The translations under genes were made by a program, and so were the position numbers. From Cryobacterium mannosilyticum (GTDB lineage Bacteria; Actinomycetota; Actinomycetes; Actinomycetales; Microbacteriaceae): a DNA stretch of 64,000 nt. Positions 26,151 through 34,261 of the stretch are shown piece by piece. Each line of letters begins with the position of its first letter. Position 1 is the first letter of the stretch. The stretch is taken from the NCBI RefSeq assembly GCF_004402705.1, contig NZ_SOFM01000007.1, positions 1 to 64,000 of the forward strand. Reading direction: 5' to 3'. Below the pieces are notes generated by a model that was given only the letters and a program-made list of their open reading frames with translations, was not told where the DNA came from and ran no database searches.

Positions 26151-27869
26151 GTGTACCTATTGGCCGGACGGACCGGCAACGGGGAGTTCCTCGTCGTTCC
26201 CCTCGACTCCACGGGGCTCGAGATCGCGCCCGCGCGCCGGCTCTCGTTCGCCGAGTTCCTGGGCGAGGTCATCGCGGCCGAAGAGGGGTCGCCCCGCTGG
26301 GTCTGGGAAGACACGTCGCGGCTCTACCCGTTGCTCCTCGCCGCGGGGGTGCGGGTGCAACGCGGCCACGACCTGCGCCTCTGCCACGCCATCCTCCGCC
26401 AATCGTCCCTGACGGCGACGAGCGACCTTGCCACGGCGGCCCCGAGCCGCTGGGACAACGGGCTCGTCGTTCTGCCGGAGGAACCGTCACCCGGCTCGAC
26501 CCTGTTCGACCTCGGCTTCGCCGAGGATGGGACCGCTGAGGCCTCATCGGACTCCGACGCGCAGGCAGAGTTCCGGCTGCAGCTCGCCGCAGTGGCCGCC
26601 TGCGCGGAGCCCGGTCGGCTCCGCCTCCTCCTGGCCGCCGAATCGGCCGGTGCCCTGATTGCGGCCGAGATGCAGTTCGCCGGGCTGCCCTGGCGCACCG
26701 AGGTGCACGACCGGCTCCTCACCCGAGAGCTCGGCCCGCGCGTGGCTCCCGGCCTGCGGCCGGAAAAGCTCGAGAGCCTGGCCCGCCGCATCCGAACCGA
26801 ACTCGGCGACCCCCAGGTGAACCCGGATTCCCAGCAGGACCTGCTGCGCGCCCTCCAGCGGGTCGGCCTGTCGATGAGTTCCACCCGCGCCTGGGAGCTG
26901 CAGAAGCTCGAGCACCCGGTCATCGCGCCGCTGCTCGAGTACAAGAAGCTCGCCCGGCTTCTCAGCGCCAACGGCTGGTTTTGGATGGACACCTGGATCG
27001 TCAACGGCCGGTTCCACCCGGAGTACCTTCCCGGCGGGGTGGTGACGGGCCGCTGGGCCACCCGCGGTGGCGGAGCGTTGCAGTTGCCCAAACAGGTGCG
27101 CGGAGCCGTCATCGCCGACGACGGCTGGAAACTCGTCGTGGCGGATGCCGCGCAACTGGAACCGCGCATCCTGGCCGCGCTGTCGGCCGACACCGCCATG
27201 GCAACGGCGGGCCGGGGCACCGACCTCTATGCCGGGATCGTCGCCAGCGGCGTCGTCGAAACCCGCGACCACGCCAAGGTGGCCATGCTCGGCGCGATGT
27301 ACGGCGCGACCACGGGGGAGAGCGGGCGCCTGCTGCCCCGCCTGGCCAGGGCCTACCCTCGCGCTCTCGCCCTGACCGAGACGGCCGCCCGGGCCGGCGA
27401 ACGCGGTGAGACGGTGACGACCAGGCTGGGCCGTTCCTCACCCCGTCCGGGCGAGAGCTGGCTGGCAACGCAGGCGCAGGCCTACCACCCCGGGGCGACG
27501 GATGCCGACGAGGGCCGGGCGCGCAGCCAGGCGAGGGACTGGGGCCGATTCACCCGCAACTTCATCGTGCAGGGCAGCGCCGCGGAGTGGGCGCTCTGCT
27601 GGATGGCCGAGATCCGCCGGGAACTCCGCCTGCTGCGGGCACCGGAGGGAACCGTTCCGGGAGCCTCCCCGGTCTTCTCCGACGCCCCCCACCTTGTCTT
27701 CTTCCTGCACGACGAGGTCATCGTGCACACCCCCACGGGTCTGGTGGAGGAGGTCGAGCGGATCGTGACCCGGGCGGCGGCCACGGCCGGCCGGCACTTG
27801 TTCGGCGATTTCCCGGTCGATTTCCTGCTCACCGTCGCCACCGTCGACAGCTACGACCAGGCGAAATGA
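26151..27869 (+). CDS. bifunctional 3'-5' exonuclease/DNA polymerase, PolA-like (572 aa)
   Basis: A family A polymerase of the short actinobacterial kind, lacking the 5'-nuclease domain. Motif A is LVVADAAQLEPRILAAL, motif B RDHAKVAMLGAMYG and motif C FFLHDEVIVHTP, so the polymerase site looks intact. The N-terminal 170 residues correspond to a degenerate exonuclease-like region. It would act in repair rather than replication. The GTG start at 26151 lies five bases after a CAGAAT hexamer and lacks a strong ribosome site, so a leaderless message is possible. Confidence 0.88.
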   Translation: MYLLAGRTGNGEFLVVPLDSTGLEIAPARRLSFAEFLGEVIAAEEGSPRWVWEDTSRLYPLLLAAGVRVQRGHDLRLCHAILRQSSLTATSDLATAAPSRWDNGLVVLPEEPSPGSTLFDLGFAEDGTAEASSDSDAQAEFRLQLAAVAACAEPGRLRLLLAAESAGALIAAEMQFAGLPWRTEVHDRLLTRELGPRVAPGLRPEKLESLARRIRTELGDPQVNPDSQQDLLRALQRVGLSMSSTRAWELQKLEHPVIAPLLEYKKLARLLSANGWFWMDTWIVNGRFHPEYLPGGVVTGRWATRGGGALQLPKQVRGAVIADDGWKLVVADAAQLEPRILAALSADTAMATAGRGTDLYAGIVASGVVETRDHAKVAMLGAMYGATTGESGRLLPRLARAYPRALALTETAARAGERGETVTTRLGRSSPRPGESWLATQAQAYHPGATDADEGRARSQARDWGRFTRNFIVQGSAAEWALCWMAEIRRELRLLRAPEGTVPGASPVFSDAPHLVFFLHDEVIVHTPTGLVEEVERIVTRAAATAGRHLFGDFPVDFLLTVATVDSYDQAK

Positions 27870-27902
27870 GCCGGTCCGCCTGAACCGAACCTGCCGAGGG
27901 GA

Positions 27903-28472
27903 TCAGGCGACGGGCACGGGGCGCCGGCCGCGGCGCGGCCTCACGGCGCTCAGTCCGCGCTGGAAGGTGGCGGCGCGCGGATCCAGCAGCGACTCCCCGA
28001 CGGAGTCCAGCCAGGCGACCGCGGCGGAGGCGAGGGCGGTGCGCGCACCGGCCTCCAGCAGCTCCTGTCCGATCGGGGACGCCTGGTTCCCGGAGGGCTC
28101 GGCGCTGGCGAGCCAATGCTCGCGGTAGCGCCCGATCAGGGCGAGGGAGTCGACGTGGGGGAGCGAGGAGGCGAGCAGCACCCGGTCGACGAGATCGTTC
28201 CACTCCTCGCCGCGCGGGCTCTCGACCGATATGAGCCAGTCCAGCGCCTCCGCCCGGCCCGAGGTCGTGATGCGATACAACGGCAGGCCGTCGGCTGTCG
28301 CCCCTCCCGACTCGACGGCCCCCTGCTTGACCAACCGCTCTAGGGTGCCGTAGATCTGGCCGACATTGACCGCGCGGCGACCGGCCGTTCGCGACTCCAG
28401 TTCGCCGTGCAATTGGAAACCGTAGGCCGGTCCAATGGTGAGGATCGCCAGCAGGGTGGTGCGAACGGACAC
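27903..28472 (-). CDS. PadR-family transcriptional regulator (189 aa)
   Basis: The N-terminal winged helix reads LLAILTIGPAYGFQLHGELE, then VNVGQIYGTLERLVKQGAVE and LYRITTSGRAEAL, the PadR pattern. The C-terminal half is helical (dimerisation, Vir-type), ending in an Arg-rich tail. GTG 28472 is chosen because CGGAGG stands four bases upstream; the longer reading to 28607 would run through the operator-like palindrome at 28500. It is divergent from the DUF3145 gene. Its ligand is unknown. Confidence 0.85.
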   Translation of the reverse strand: MSVRTTLLAILTIGPAYGFQLHGELESRTAGRRAVNVGQIYGTLERLVKQGAVESGGATADGLPLYRITTSGRAEALDWLISVESPRGEEWNDLVDRVLLASSLPHVDSLALIGRYREHWLASAEPSGNQASPIGQELLEAGARTALASAAVAWLDSVGESLLDPRAATFQRGLSAVRPRRGRRPVPVA

Positions 28473-28499
28473 AGGGCCTCCGATAGATTCCTCGATAAC

Positions 28500-28512
28500 C
28501 ATACCGAGTATG
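28500..28512. promoter_or_regulatory. palindrome CATAC-CGA-GTATG, candidate PadR operator
   Basis: A perfect five-base inverted repeat with a three-base centre, 28 bases upstream of the PadR-type start codon and in the gap to the divergent DUF3145 gene. PadR regulators commonly bind short AT-containing inverted repeats in their own promoter. The repeat is directly seen; the binding is inferred. Confidence 0.45.
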
Positions 28513-28544
28513 CCCAAGGCGATCAGGCAACGCCGCGCAGATCC

Positions 28545-28574
28545 TTGTGATTTCACGGTCGGCTGAGGCATAAT
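28545..28574 (+). promoter_or_regulatory. putative promoter of the DUF3145 gene
   Basis: TTGTGA (28545-28550) and CATAAT (28569-28574) with an 18-base spacer. The start of transcription would be near 28581, leaving an untranslated leader of about 110 bases before ATG 28694. Confidence 0.4.
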
Positions 28575-28693
28575 TGCGCTAGCGGCCCAAGGGCCGTACA
28601 AGTTCACAGCTTCGCTGCAGTGCGCATCGTTTCAGCAGTGTTTCGTTCAGAGGTCGTTGGGGAAGACGCATCTCACAGAACGGAGAAGAAACG

Positions 28694-29224
28694 ATGGCGG
28701 CAACAACGGCAACACAGACTCGCCAGGCACCGTCTGCGCGAGGAGTACTTTTTGTGCACTCATCGCCTCGTGCGCTGAGCCCCCACGTCGAGTGGGCGGT
28801 CGGTCGCGCGCTCGGTGAGGCGGTGAACTTCGACTGGTCAGACCAGCCGGTGCTCAAGGGCGCCCAGCGGGCCGAGTTCTACTGGGAGGGCGAGCCGGGA
28901 ACCGGCGCGACCCTGGCCTCGGCGCTGCGCGGCTGGGAACACCTGCGCTTCGAGGTGACCGAGGATGCCGGGCTCGGCACCGATGGCGGGCGCTGGCTGC
29001 ACACACCCGACCTGGGCATCTTCTTCAGCCAGACGGATACCGCCGGCAATGTGGTGATCCCGGAGGACCGGGTGCGCAGCGCCATGGAACGCGCCGGGGC
29101 GAACGCCCTCGAACTGCACCGGGAACTCCGCCTGGCGCTCGGGCAGGCCTGGGACGACGAACTCGAACCGTTCCGCCACGCAAGCGATTTCAACTCCGTC
29201 GTCTGGCTGCACAAGGTCGGCTGA
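28694..29224 (+). CDS. DUF3145 family protein (176 aa)
   Basis: The conserved actinobacterial DUF3145 protein: GVLFVHSSPRALSPHVEWAVG near the N-terminus, WSDQP, ELRLALGQAWDDELEPFRHAS and the ending VWLHKV. Soluble, function unknown. It is regularly found beside the fatty-acid synthesis operon, as here, where it is convergent with fabF across a strong terminator. GGAGAAG stands before ATG 28694. Confidence 0.92.
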   Translation: MAATTATQTRQAPSARGVLFVHSSPRALSPHVEWAVGRALGEAVNFDWSDQPVLKGAQRAEFYWEGEPGTGATLASALRGWEHLRFEVTEDAGLGTDGGRWLHTPDLGIFFSQTDTAGNVVIPEDRVRSAMERAGANALELHRELRLALGQAWDDELEPFRHASDFNSVVWLHKVG

Positions 29225-29315
29225 ACGACATCGACTCCCCGAGGATGGCGCATGGCGCGTTGACCGGTTGACTCTTCCCGGTGGCGCGTGAGCGAAATAC
29301 GAGGGATCTCAAAGA

Positions 29316-29348
29316 AATGACCCCGACCGGAACCCGGTCGGGGTCATT
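29316..29348. terminator. bidirectional terminator between DUF3145 and fabF
   Basis: A perfect 15-base inverted repeat (AATGACCCCGACCGG and its complement) with a three-base loop, between two convergent genes. A-rich bases stand to its left and T-rich bases to its right, as expected for termination from both sides. Confidence 0.85.
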
Positions 29349-29370
29349 CTGTGCCACAGGGCCGGCGCGG

Positions 29371-30606
29371 CTACACCGAGCGGAACCCGACGACGGCGTT
29401 GTGGCCGCCGAATCCGAACGAGTTGCTGATGGCGAGGAGATCCCCGGCCGGAAGCGCCCGCGGCGTGGTCACCACGTCGAGGGGGATGTTCGGGTCCTGG
29501 TTGGCCAGGTTGATGGTCGGCGGCGCGATGCGGTCGGCGAGGGCGAGCACGGTGAACAGCGCTTCGATCGCGCCGGCGCCGCCGAGCAGGTGGCCGGTGG
29601 ACGCCTTGGTCGCCGAGACGGGGATGCCCTCGAGCAGGTCACCGAAGACGCGGCGCAGCGCGTTGTATTCGGCGATGTCGCCGACCGGGGTGCTGGTGGC
29701 GTGCGCGTTTATGTGCGAGACATCCGACAAGGAGGCCCCGGCGTTGTGGATGGCCGTGATCATGGCGCGGGCGGCCGCCGAGCCCTCGGGGTCGGGGGCG
29801 GTGATGTGGTACGCGTCGCTGGTGACGGCGCCGCCGACGAGCTCGGCGTAGATGCGTGCCCCACGTGCCTTGGCGTGCTCCTCGGTCTCGACGACGAGCG
29901 CGGCGGCGCCCTCGCCCAGCACGAAGCCGTCCCGGGTGATGTCGTAGGGGCGGGACGCGGTCGCCGGGTCGTCGTTGCGCTTGGACAGCGCCTGCATGGC
30001 GGCGAAGGACGCAATCGGCAGCGGGTGGATCGCGGCCTCGGACCCGCCGGCGATGACGATGTCGGCGAGCCCGGCCTGAAGCCGGTTGTAGGCGTTGACG
30101 AGTGATTCAGTGCTCGAGGCGCACGCGGACACGACAGTGGTGATGCCGGCGCGGGCGTGCAGGTCCATCCCGATCGCCGCTCCGGGGCCGTTCGGCATGA
30201 GCATGGGGACGGTCATCGGGAGGACGCGGCGGGGGCCGCGCTCGCGCAGCGTGTCCCAGGCGTCGAGGAGGGTCCAGACCCCGCCGATTCCGGTGGCCCA
30301 GTCGACGGCAAGTCGTTCGGGGTCTGCCTCGGGGGAGCCGGCATCCGCCCATGCCTCGCGCCCGGCGATCAGGGCGAACTGGCTGGAGGGGTCGAGGCGT
30401 TTGGTCTCGTGGCGGGCGAGCACCTCGCTGGAGGGGACCTTCGCCTGGGCCGCGAACGTCACGGGAAGCTGGGTGCGCTCCACCCATTCATGGTCCAGCG
30501 TGCTGGCACCGGATTCGCCATTGAGCAGGGCCGCCCAGCTTTCGGCGGCCGTGCCGCCGAGCGGGGAGGTCGCCCCGATGCCGGTGATAACGATCTTTTT
30601 GGTCAT
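29371..30606 (-). CDS. fabF: beta-ketoacyl-ACP synthase II, FabF (411 aa)
   Basis: Catalyses the elongation step of type II fatty-acid synthesis, condensing acyl groups with malonyl-ACP. The active-site Cys is in VVSACASSTESLVNAY, the two His in INAHATSTPVGD and ASTGHLLGGAGA, and the C-terminal NSFGFGGHNAVVGF loop is intact. Full length. It is the last gene of the aceE-fasR-fabD-fabH-acpP-fabF run, 90 bases after acpP. Confidence 0.96.
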   Translation of the reverse strand: MTKKIVITGIGATSPLGGTAAESWAALLNGESGASTLDHEWVERTQLPVTFAAQAKVPSSEVLARHETKRLDPSSQFALIAGREAWADAGSPEADPERLAVDWATGIGGVWTLLDAWDTLRERGPRRVLPMTVPMLMPNGPGAAIGMDLHARAGITTVVSACASSTESLVNAYNRLQAGLADIVIAGGSEAAIHPLPIASFAAMQALSKRNDDPATASRPYDITRDGFVLGEGAAALVVETEEHAKARGARIYAELVGGAVTSDAYHITAPDPEGSAAARAMITAIHNAGASLSDVSHINAHATSTPVGDIAEYNALRRVFGDLLEGIPVSATKASTGHLLGGAGAIEALFTVLALADRIAPPTINLANQDPNIPLDVVTTPRALPAGDLLAISNSFGFGGHNAVVGFRSV

Positions 30607-30696
30607 GACGAGACTCTCTATCAGCGTGGAAACGGTGGGCCTGACCCACAGATCAGGCCGGACGGCAGCTGCCGGCCGGCCTGTTCCTTGGTGGGG

Positions 30697-30945
30697 TTAG
30701 TCCTGTGCCTTGACGATGAAGTCGACGGCGTCGCCGACGGTCTTGAGGTTCTTGACCTCTTCGTCGGGGATCTTCACGTCGAACTTCTCTTCCGCGTTGA
30801 CGACGATGGTCATCATCGAGATCGAGTCGATGTCCAGGTCGTCGGTGAACGACTTCCCCAGCTCGACCGTGTCGGCAGCGATGCCCGTCTCGTCATTAAT
30901 GAGCTCGGCCAGGCCGGCAAGAACTTCTTCGGTGGACAATGCCAT
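30697..30945 (-). CDS. acpP: acyl carrier protein (82 aa)
   Basis: An acidic helical carrier protein. The phosphopantetheine is attached to Ser41 in DLDIDSISMM; the residue after Asp-Ser is Ile where the usual motif has Leu (DSL), a conservative change. AAGGAG precedes ATG 30945. It lies between fabH and fabF and carries all intermediates of the pathway. Confidence 0.95.
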   Translation of the reverse strand: MALSTEEVLAGLAELINDETGIAADTVELGKSFTDDLDIDSISMMTIVVNAEEKFDVKIPDEEVKNLKTVGDAVDFIVKAQD

Positions 30946-31008
30946 TTTTTTCTCCTTGGGGGTGTCTCTCGTATGACCGAGATTCAGTTTAGAGGTCTTG
31001 CGGGGGAT

Positions 31009-32013
31009 CTACGGGAGGACGACGACCTGCGCGCCGAAGACCAGGCCGGCTCCGAAGCCGATCTGGAGGGCGAGGCCGCCGCTCAGTTCCGGGTGCTCCT
31101 GGAGCAGCCGGTGGGTGGCCAGCGGGATCGACGCCGAGGAGGTGTTGCCGGTGGTGGCCACGTCCCGGGCGATCACGACGGACGCCGGGAGCTTCAGCTG
31201 CTTGGCGAATTCGTCGATGATGCGCATGTTGGCCTGGTGCGGGATGAACGCGGCGAGCTGGTCGCTCTCGATTCCGGCGGCCTCGAGGGCCTTCTTGGCG
31301 ACCTTGGCCATGTCCCACACGGCCCAGCGGAAGACGGTCTGGCCTTCCTGGCGGAGAGTCGGCCACTCGGTCTCGCCCCTGCGGTACTCCTGCAGGGTGC
31401 TGTTCATGGTGATCGCGTCGGCTTTCGACCCGTCCGAACCCCAGACCGTGCTGGAGATCCCCGGGTAGTCACTCGGGCCGATGACGACGGCGCCGGCGCC
31501 GTCGCCGAGCAGGAACGAGATGCTGCGGTCGGTCGGGTCGACCAGATCAGACAGCTTCTCAGCGCCGACGACGAGGGCGTAGTGCGCCACGCCGGTGCGG
31601 ATCAGGGCGTCGGCCTGGGCGATCGCGTAGGTGTAGCCGGCGCAGGCGGCGTTCACGTCGTAGGCGGCGGCCGGGTTCGCGCCGACCCGGTCGGCCAGAA
31701 CGGCGGCCATCGACGGCGTCTGGCGGCCGTTGCTGATGGTCGCCACGATGACGGCGTCGATCAGCTTCGGGTCGATGCCCGACTTCTCGATGGCCTCCCG
31801 GGCGGCCTCCGTGGCCAGGTCGACGGCCTGGATGTCCTGGCCGGCCCGGGTACGGCTGATGATCCCGGTGCGCTGCTGGATCCACTCGTCAGAGGAATCG
31901 ATCGGCCCGATGAGGTCAGCATTGGGAACCGACAGGTCGCCGCGGGCGGCGCCGACGGAGAGAATACGGGTGTACTGGGGACCGTGCGACTGCTGGAGTG
32001 TTGGCTTGGTCAT
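31009..32013 (-). CDS. fabH: beta-ketoacyl-ACP synthase III, FabH (334 aa)
   Basis: Starts fatty-acid chains from an acyl-CoA and malonyl-ACP. The catalytic triad is visible: Cys in VNAACAGYTYAI, His in FIPHQANMRI and Asn in TGNTSSASIPLA. Branched-chain starters are usual in Microbacteriaceae, but substrate choice cannot be read here. It lies 12 bases after fabD. Confidence 0.96.
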   Translation of the reverse strand: MTKPTLQQSHGPQYTRILSVGAARGDLSVPNADLIGPIDSSDEWIQQRTGIISRTRAGQDIQAVDLATEAAREAIEKSGIDPKLIDAVIVATISNGRQTPSMAAVLADRVGANPAAAYDVNAACAGYTYAIAQADALIRTGVAHYALVVGAEKLSDLVDPTDRSISFLLGDGAGAVVIGPSDYPGISSTVWGSDGSKADAITMNSTLQEYRRGETEWPTLRQEGQTVFRWAVWDMAKVAKKALEAAGIESDQLAAFIPHQANMRIIDEFAKQLKLPASVVIARDVATTGNTSSASIPLATHRLLQEHPELSGGLALQIGFGAGLVFGAQVVVLP

Positions 32014-32025
32014 GATCTCTTTCGG

Positions 32026-32952
32026 TCAGGCTTGGTTCTGCTGGTCGATCAGGTCGAACGCTGCGGACAGATCGTCCGGCGTCTTGATCGCGACGCTGGG
32101 CACGCCCTTGAGCGCACGCTTGGCAAGGCCGACGAGGGCTCCCGCCGGTGCGACCTCGATGATGCCGGTCACTCCCGCAGCGGCAAAGGACGCCATGCAC
32201 AGGTCCCACCGTACCGGCGAAGAGACCTGGGCCACCAGCAGCTCGACGAAGCCGGCCCCGCTGGAGACGAGGCTTCCGTCCCGGTTCGACCAGATCGGCA
32301 GAGTGGGGTCGTGGGGGGTCAGCCCGGCAGCGACCTGGGCGAGTTGCTCGACCGCAGGCTGCATGTACCGGGTGTGGAAGGCCCCCGCAACCTGGAGCGG
32401 GATGACCCTGGCTCGGGCCGGAGGGGAAGCGGCGAGGGCAGCGAGGGCGTCGGGCGAGCCGGCCACGACGATCTGGCCGCCTCCGTTGAAATTCGCCGGT
32501 TCGAGCCCGAGTTCGTCGAGGCGGGCCAACAGCTCCGTCTCGTCGGCGCCGATCACGGCGCTCATCCCCGACGGCTCGATGGACGCCGCCCGGGCCATGG
32601 CGCTGCCACGGTCGCGCACGAAGCCGACCGCCTCGGCGGGGCTCAGGATGCCGGCTCCGGCGGCGGCCGTGATCTCACCGACGGAGTGACCGGCAATACC
32701 GGCGATCTGGCCGCGGCGTCCACCGGCGAGGAGGGCATCGAGGGTCAGCAGTCCCGCCGCGACGATCAGGGGCTGCGCGATCTTCGTGTCGCGGATCGTG
32801 TCGGCGTCGCTGATCGTGCCGTGCCGGACGAGGTCGATCCCACAGGCATCCGAGATCTCGTCCAGACCGGCGGCGAAGCCTGCGTCGCGGAGCCACGGCT
32901 CGAGGAATCCGGGGGTTTGCGAGCCCTGGCCGGGGCAGACGACAACAATCAT
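32026..32952 (-). CDS. fabD: malonyl-CoA:ACP transacylase, FabD (308 aa)
   Basis: Transfers malonyl from CoA to ACP. The GQGSQ loop (CPGQGSQTPGFL), active Ser in GHSVGEITAAAG and His in GAFHTRYM are present. It is the first biosynthetic gene after the regulator fasR, separated by a 97-base gap that holds a palindromic element. Confidence 0.95.
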   Translation of the reverse strand: MIVVVCPGQGSQTPGFLEPWLRDAGFAAGLDEISDACGIDLVRHGTISDADTIRDTKIAQPLIVAAGLLTLDALLAGGRRGQIAGIAGHSVGEITAAAGAGILSPAEAVGFVRDRGSAMARAASIEPSGMSAVIGADETELLARLDELGLEPANFNGGGQIVVAGSPDALAALAASPPARARVIPLQVAGAFHTRYMQPAVEQLAQVAAGLTPHDPTLPIWSNRDGSLVSSGAGFVELLVAQVSSPVRWDLCMASFAAAGVTGIIEVAPAGALVGLAKRALKGVPSVAIKTPDDLSAAFDLIDQQNQA

Positions 32953-33006
32953 GTGACCAGTCTCCCAAGCTCATTTCCTGAACGGGTGTCGAGTGCGCAC
33001 CAAGTA

Positions 33007-33020
33007 TTCGCGAAACGTTT
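33007..33020. promoter_or_regulatory. overlapping palindromes TTCGCGAA/AAACGTTT upstream of fabD
   Basis: Two perfect eight-base palindromes overlap by two bases in the 97-base fasR-fabD gap, about 55-70 bases before the fabD start. This is the place where FasR-type regulators are known to bind in other Actinobacteria. The sequence is seen; assignment as the FasR operator is inference. Confidence 0.35.
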
Positions 33021-33049
33021 GTTGATAGTCACCAGATCGGATGTCTCGG

Positions 33050-34255
33050 TCACCGGCGTCGGGTGGAACCGTCGTGATCGCTGATCGACCCGATAATCAG
33101 GGCCGCTTGGAGGATGAGGGCCTCCCGCGCCCCGGTGGCGTCGTAGCCGATCACCTCGGACACCCGCTTGAGCCGGTAGCGCACGGTGTTGGGATGCACG
33201 AAGAGTTCTCGGGCCGTCGCCTCCAGCGACCGGCCGTTGTCGAGGTAGCACCAGAGGGTGGTCAGCAGTTCGGTGGAGTGCGCCTGGAGCGGGCGGTAGA
33301 TGCGGTGGATGAGCGTCGCCCGGGCGAGGGGGTCGCCGGCCAGGGCTCGTTCGGGCAGGAGATCGTCGGCCTGCACGGGGCGCGGGGCATTCCGCCAGGA
33401 GCGGGCGACGGCGAACCCGGCCAGCGCTGCCTTGGCGCTCTTCGACGCGTCGACGAGGTTGGGAACCTCGTGGCCGAGCACCAGGTGCCCGGCGCCGAAG
33501 CTCGGTTCCAGCTGAACGGCGATCTCCATGAAGCTCAGGGCTGATGCCGTGCCGATGGCCTCCTCGGCTTCGGTCGGTTTCGGGTGGGCCCGGCCGATGA
33601 CCAGGACCAGCCGGTTGCCCTGCACCCCGATCAGCACGTCCGCGGCCATGTGCCTGGCCGAACGCCGCAGCTGGTCCACGTCGAGCATCTTCGGCGTCGT
33701 GCCGACGAGGACGCACACCTCGCCGTGACCGTGCCAACCGAGCGCGGCGATGCGGCTGGGCAGTTCGTCGTCGTACTCGCCGCTGAGGATCGAGTCGACG
33801 ACGAGGGCCTCGAGGCGCACGTCCCAGAGGCCGCGCGCCTCCGCGGCCCTGGCGTAGACATCCGCGGCCCCGAAGGCGATCTCCCGGGAGTACAGCAGAA
33901 TGGCCTCCCGGAGGAGTTCGCTGCCGTCCTTCACCCGTTCCTCGACCACCTCGACGGTGACCCGGATCAGCTGCAGTGTCTGCTGAAGGCTGATCGAGCG
34001 GAGGAGTTCCCGGGGGGCCGCGCCGAAGACATCCGCCGCGATCCATGGCGTGGACCGCGGGTCGTCGAACCAGGAGATGAATGACGTGATGCCTGCCTGG
34101 GCGACCAGCCCGACGGCTGACCGCCGCCCCGGCGGCATGTCGCCGTACCAGGGCAGCGTGTCCTCGAGCCGTTTCAGGGTCGCCGTGGACAGCTCGCCGG
34201 AAATCGTGCGCAACCAGCTGAGCGTCTGTTCCTTTGTCTTCGGAGCGGGTGCCAC
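33050..34255 (-). CDS. fasR: FasR-type PucR/CdaR-family transcriptional regulator (401 aa)
   Basis: The C-terminal helix-turn-helix is of the PucR/CdaR kind: LWCYLDNGRSLEATARELFV, then HPNTVRYRLKRVSEVIG. The position between aceE and fabD is that of the fatty-acid synthesis regulator FasR/MabR of Streptomyces and mycobacteria, which senses acyl products and activates the fab genes. The GTG start at 34255 is six bases after the aceE stop, so the regulator is co-transcribed with pyruvate dehydrogenase E1. The central region is a degenerate GGDEF-like CdaR domain. Confidence 0.85.
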   Translation of the reverse strand: MAPAPKTKEQTLSWLRTISGELSTATLKRLEDTLPWYGDMPPGRRSAVGLVAQAGITSFISWFDDPRSTPWIAADVFGAAPRELLRSISLQQTLQLIRVTVEVVEERVKDGSELLREAILLYSREIAFGAADVYARAAEARGLWDVRLEALVVDSILSGEYDDELPSRIAALGWHGHGEVCVLVGTTPKMLDVDQLRRSARHMAADVLIGVQGNRLVLVIGRAHPKPTEAEEAIGTASALSFMEIAVQLEPSFGAGHLVLGHEVPNLVDASKSAKAALAGFAVARSWRNAPRPVQADDLLPERALAGDPLARATLIHRIYRPLQAHSTELLTTLWCYLDNGRSLEATARELFVHPNTVRYRLKRVSEVIGYDATGAREALILQAALIIGSISDHDGSTRRR

Positions 34256-34261
34256 GGGGCC

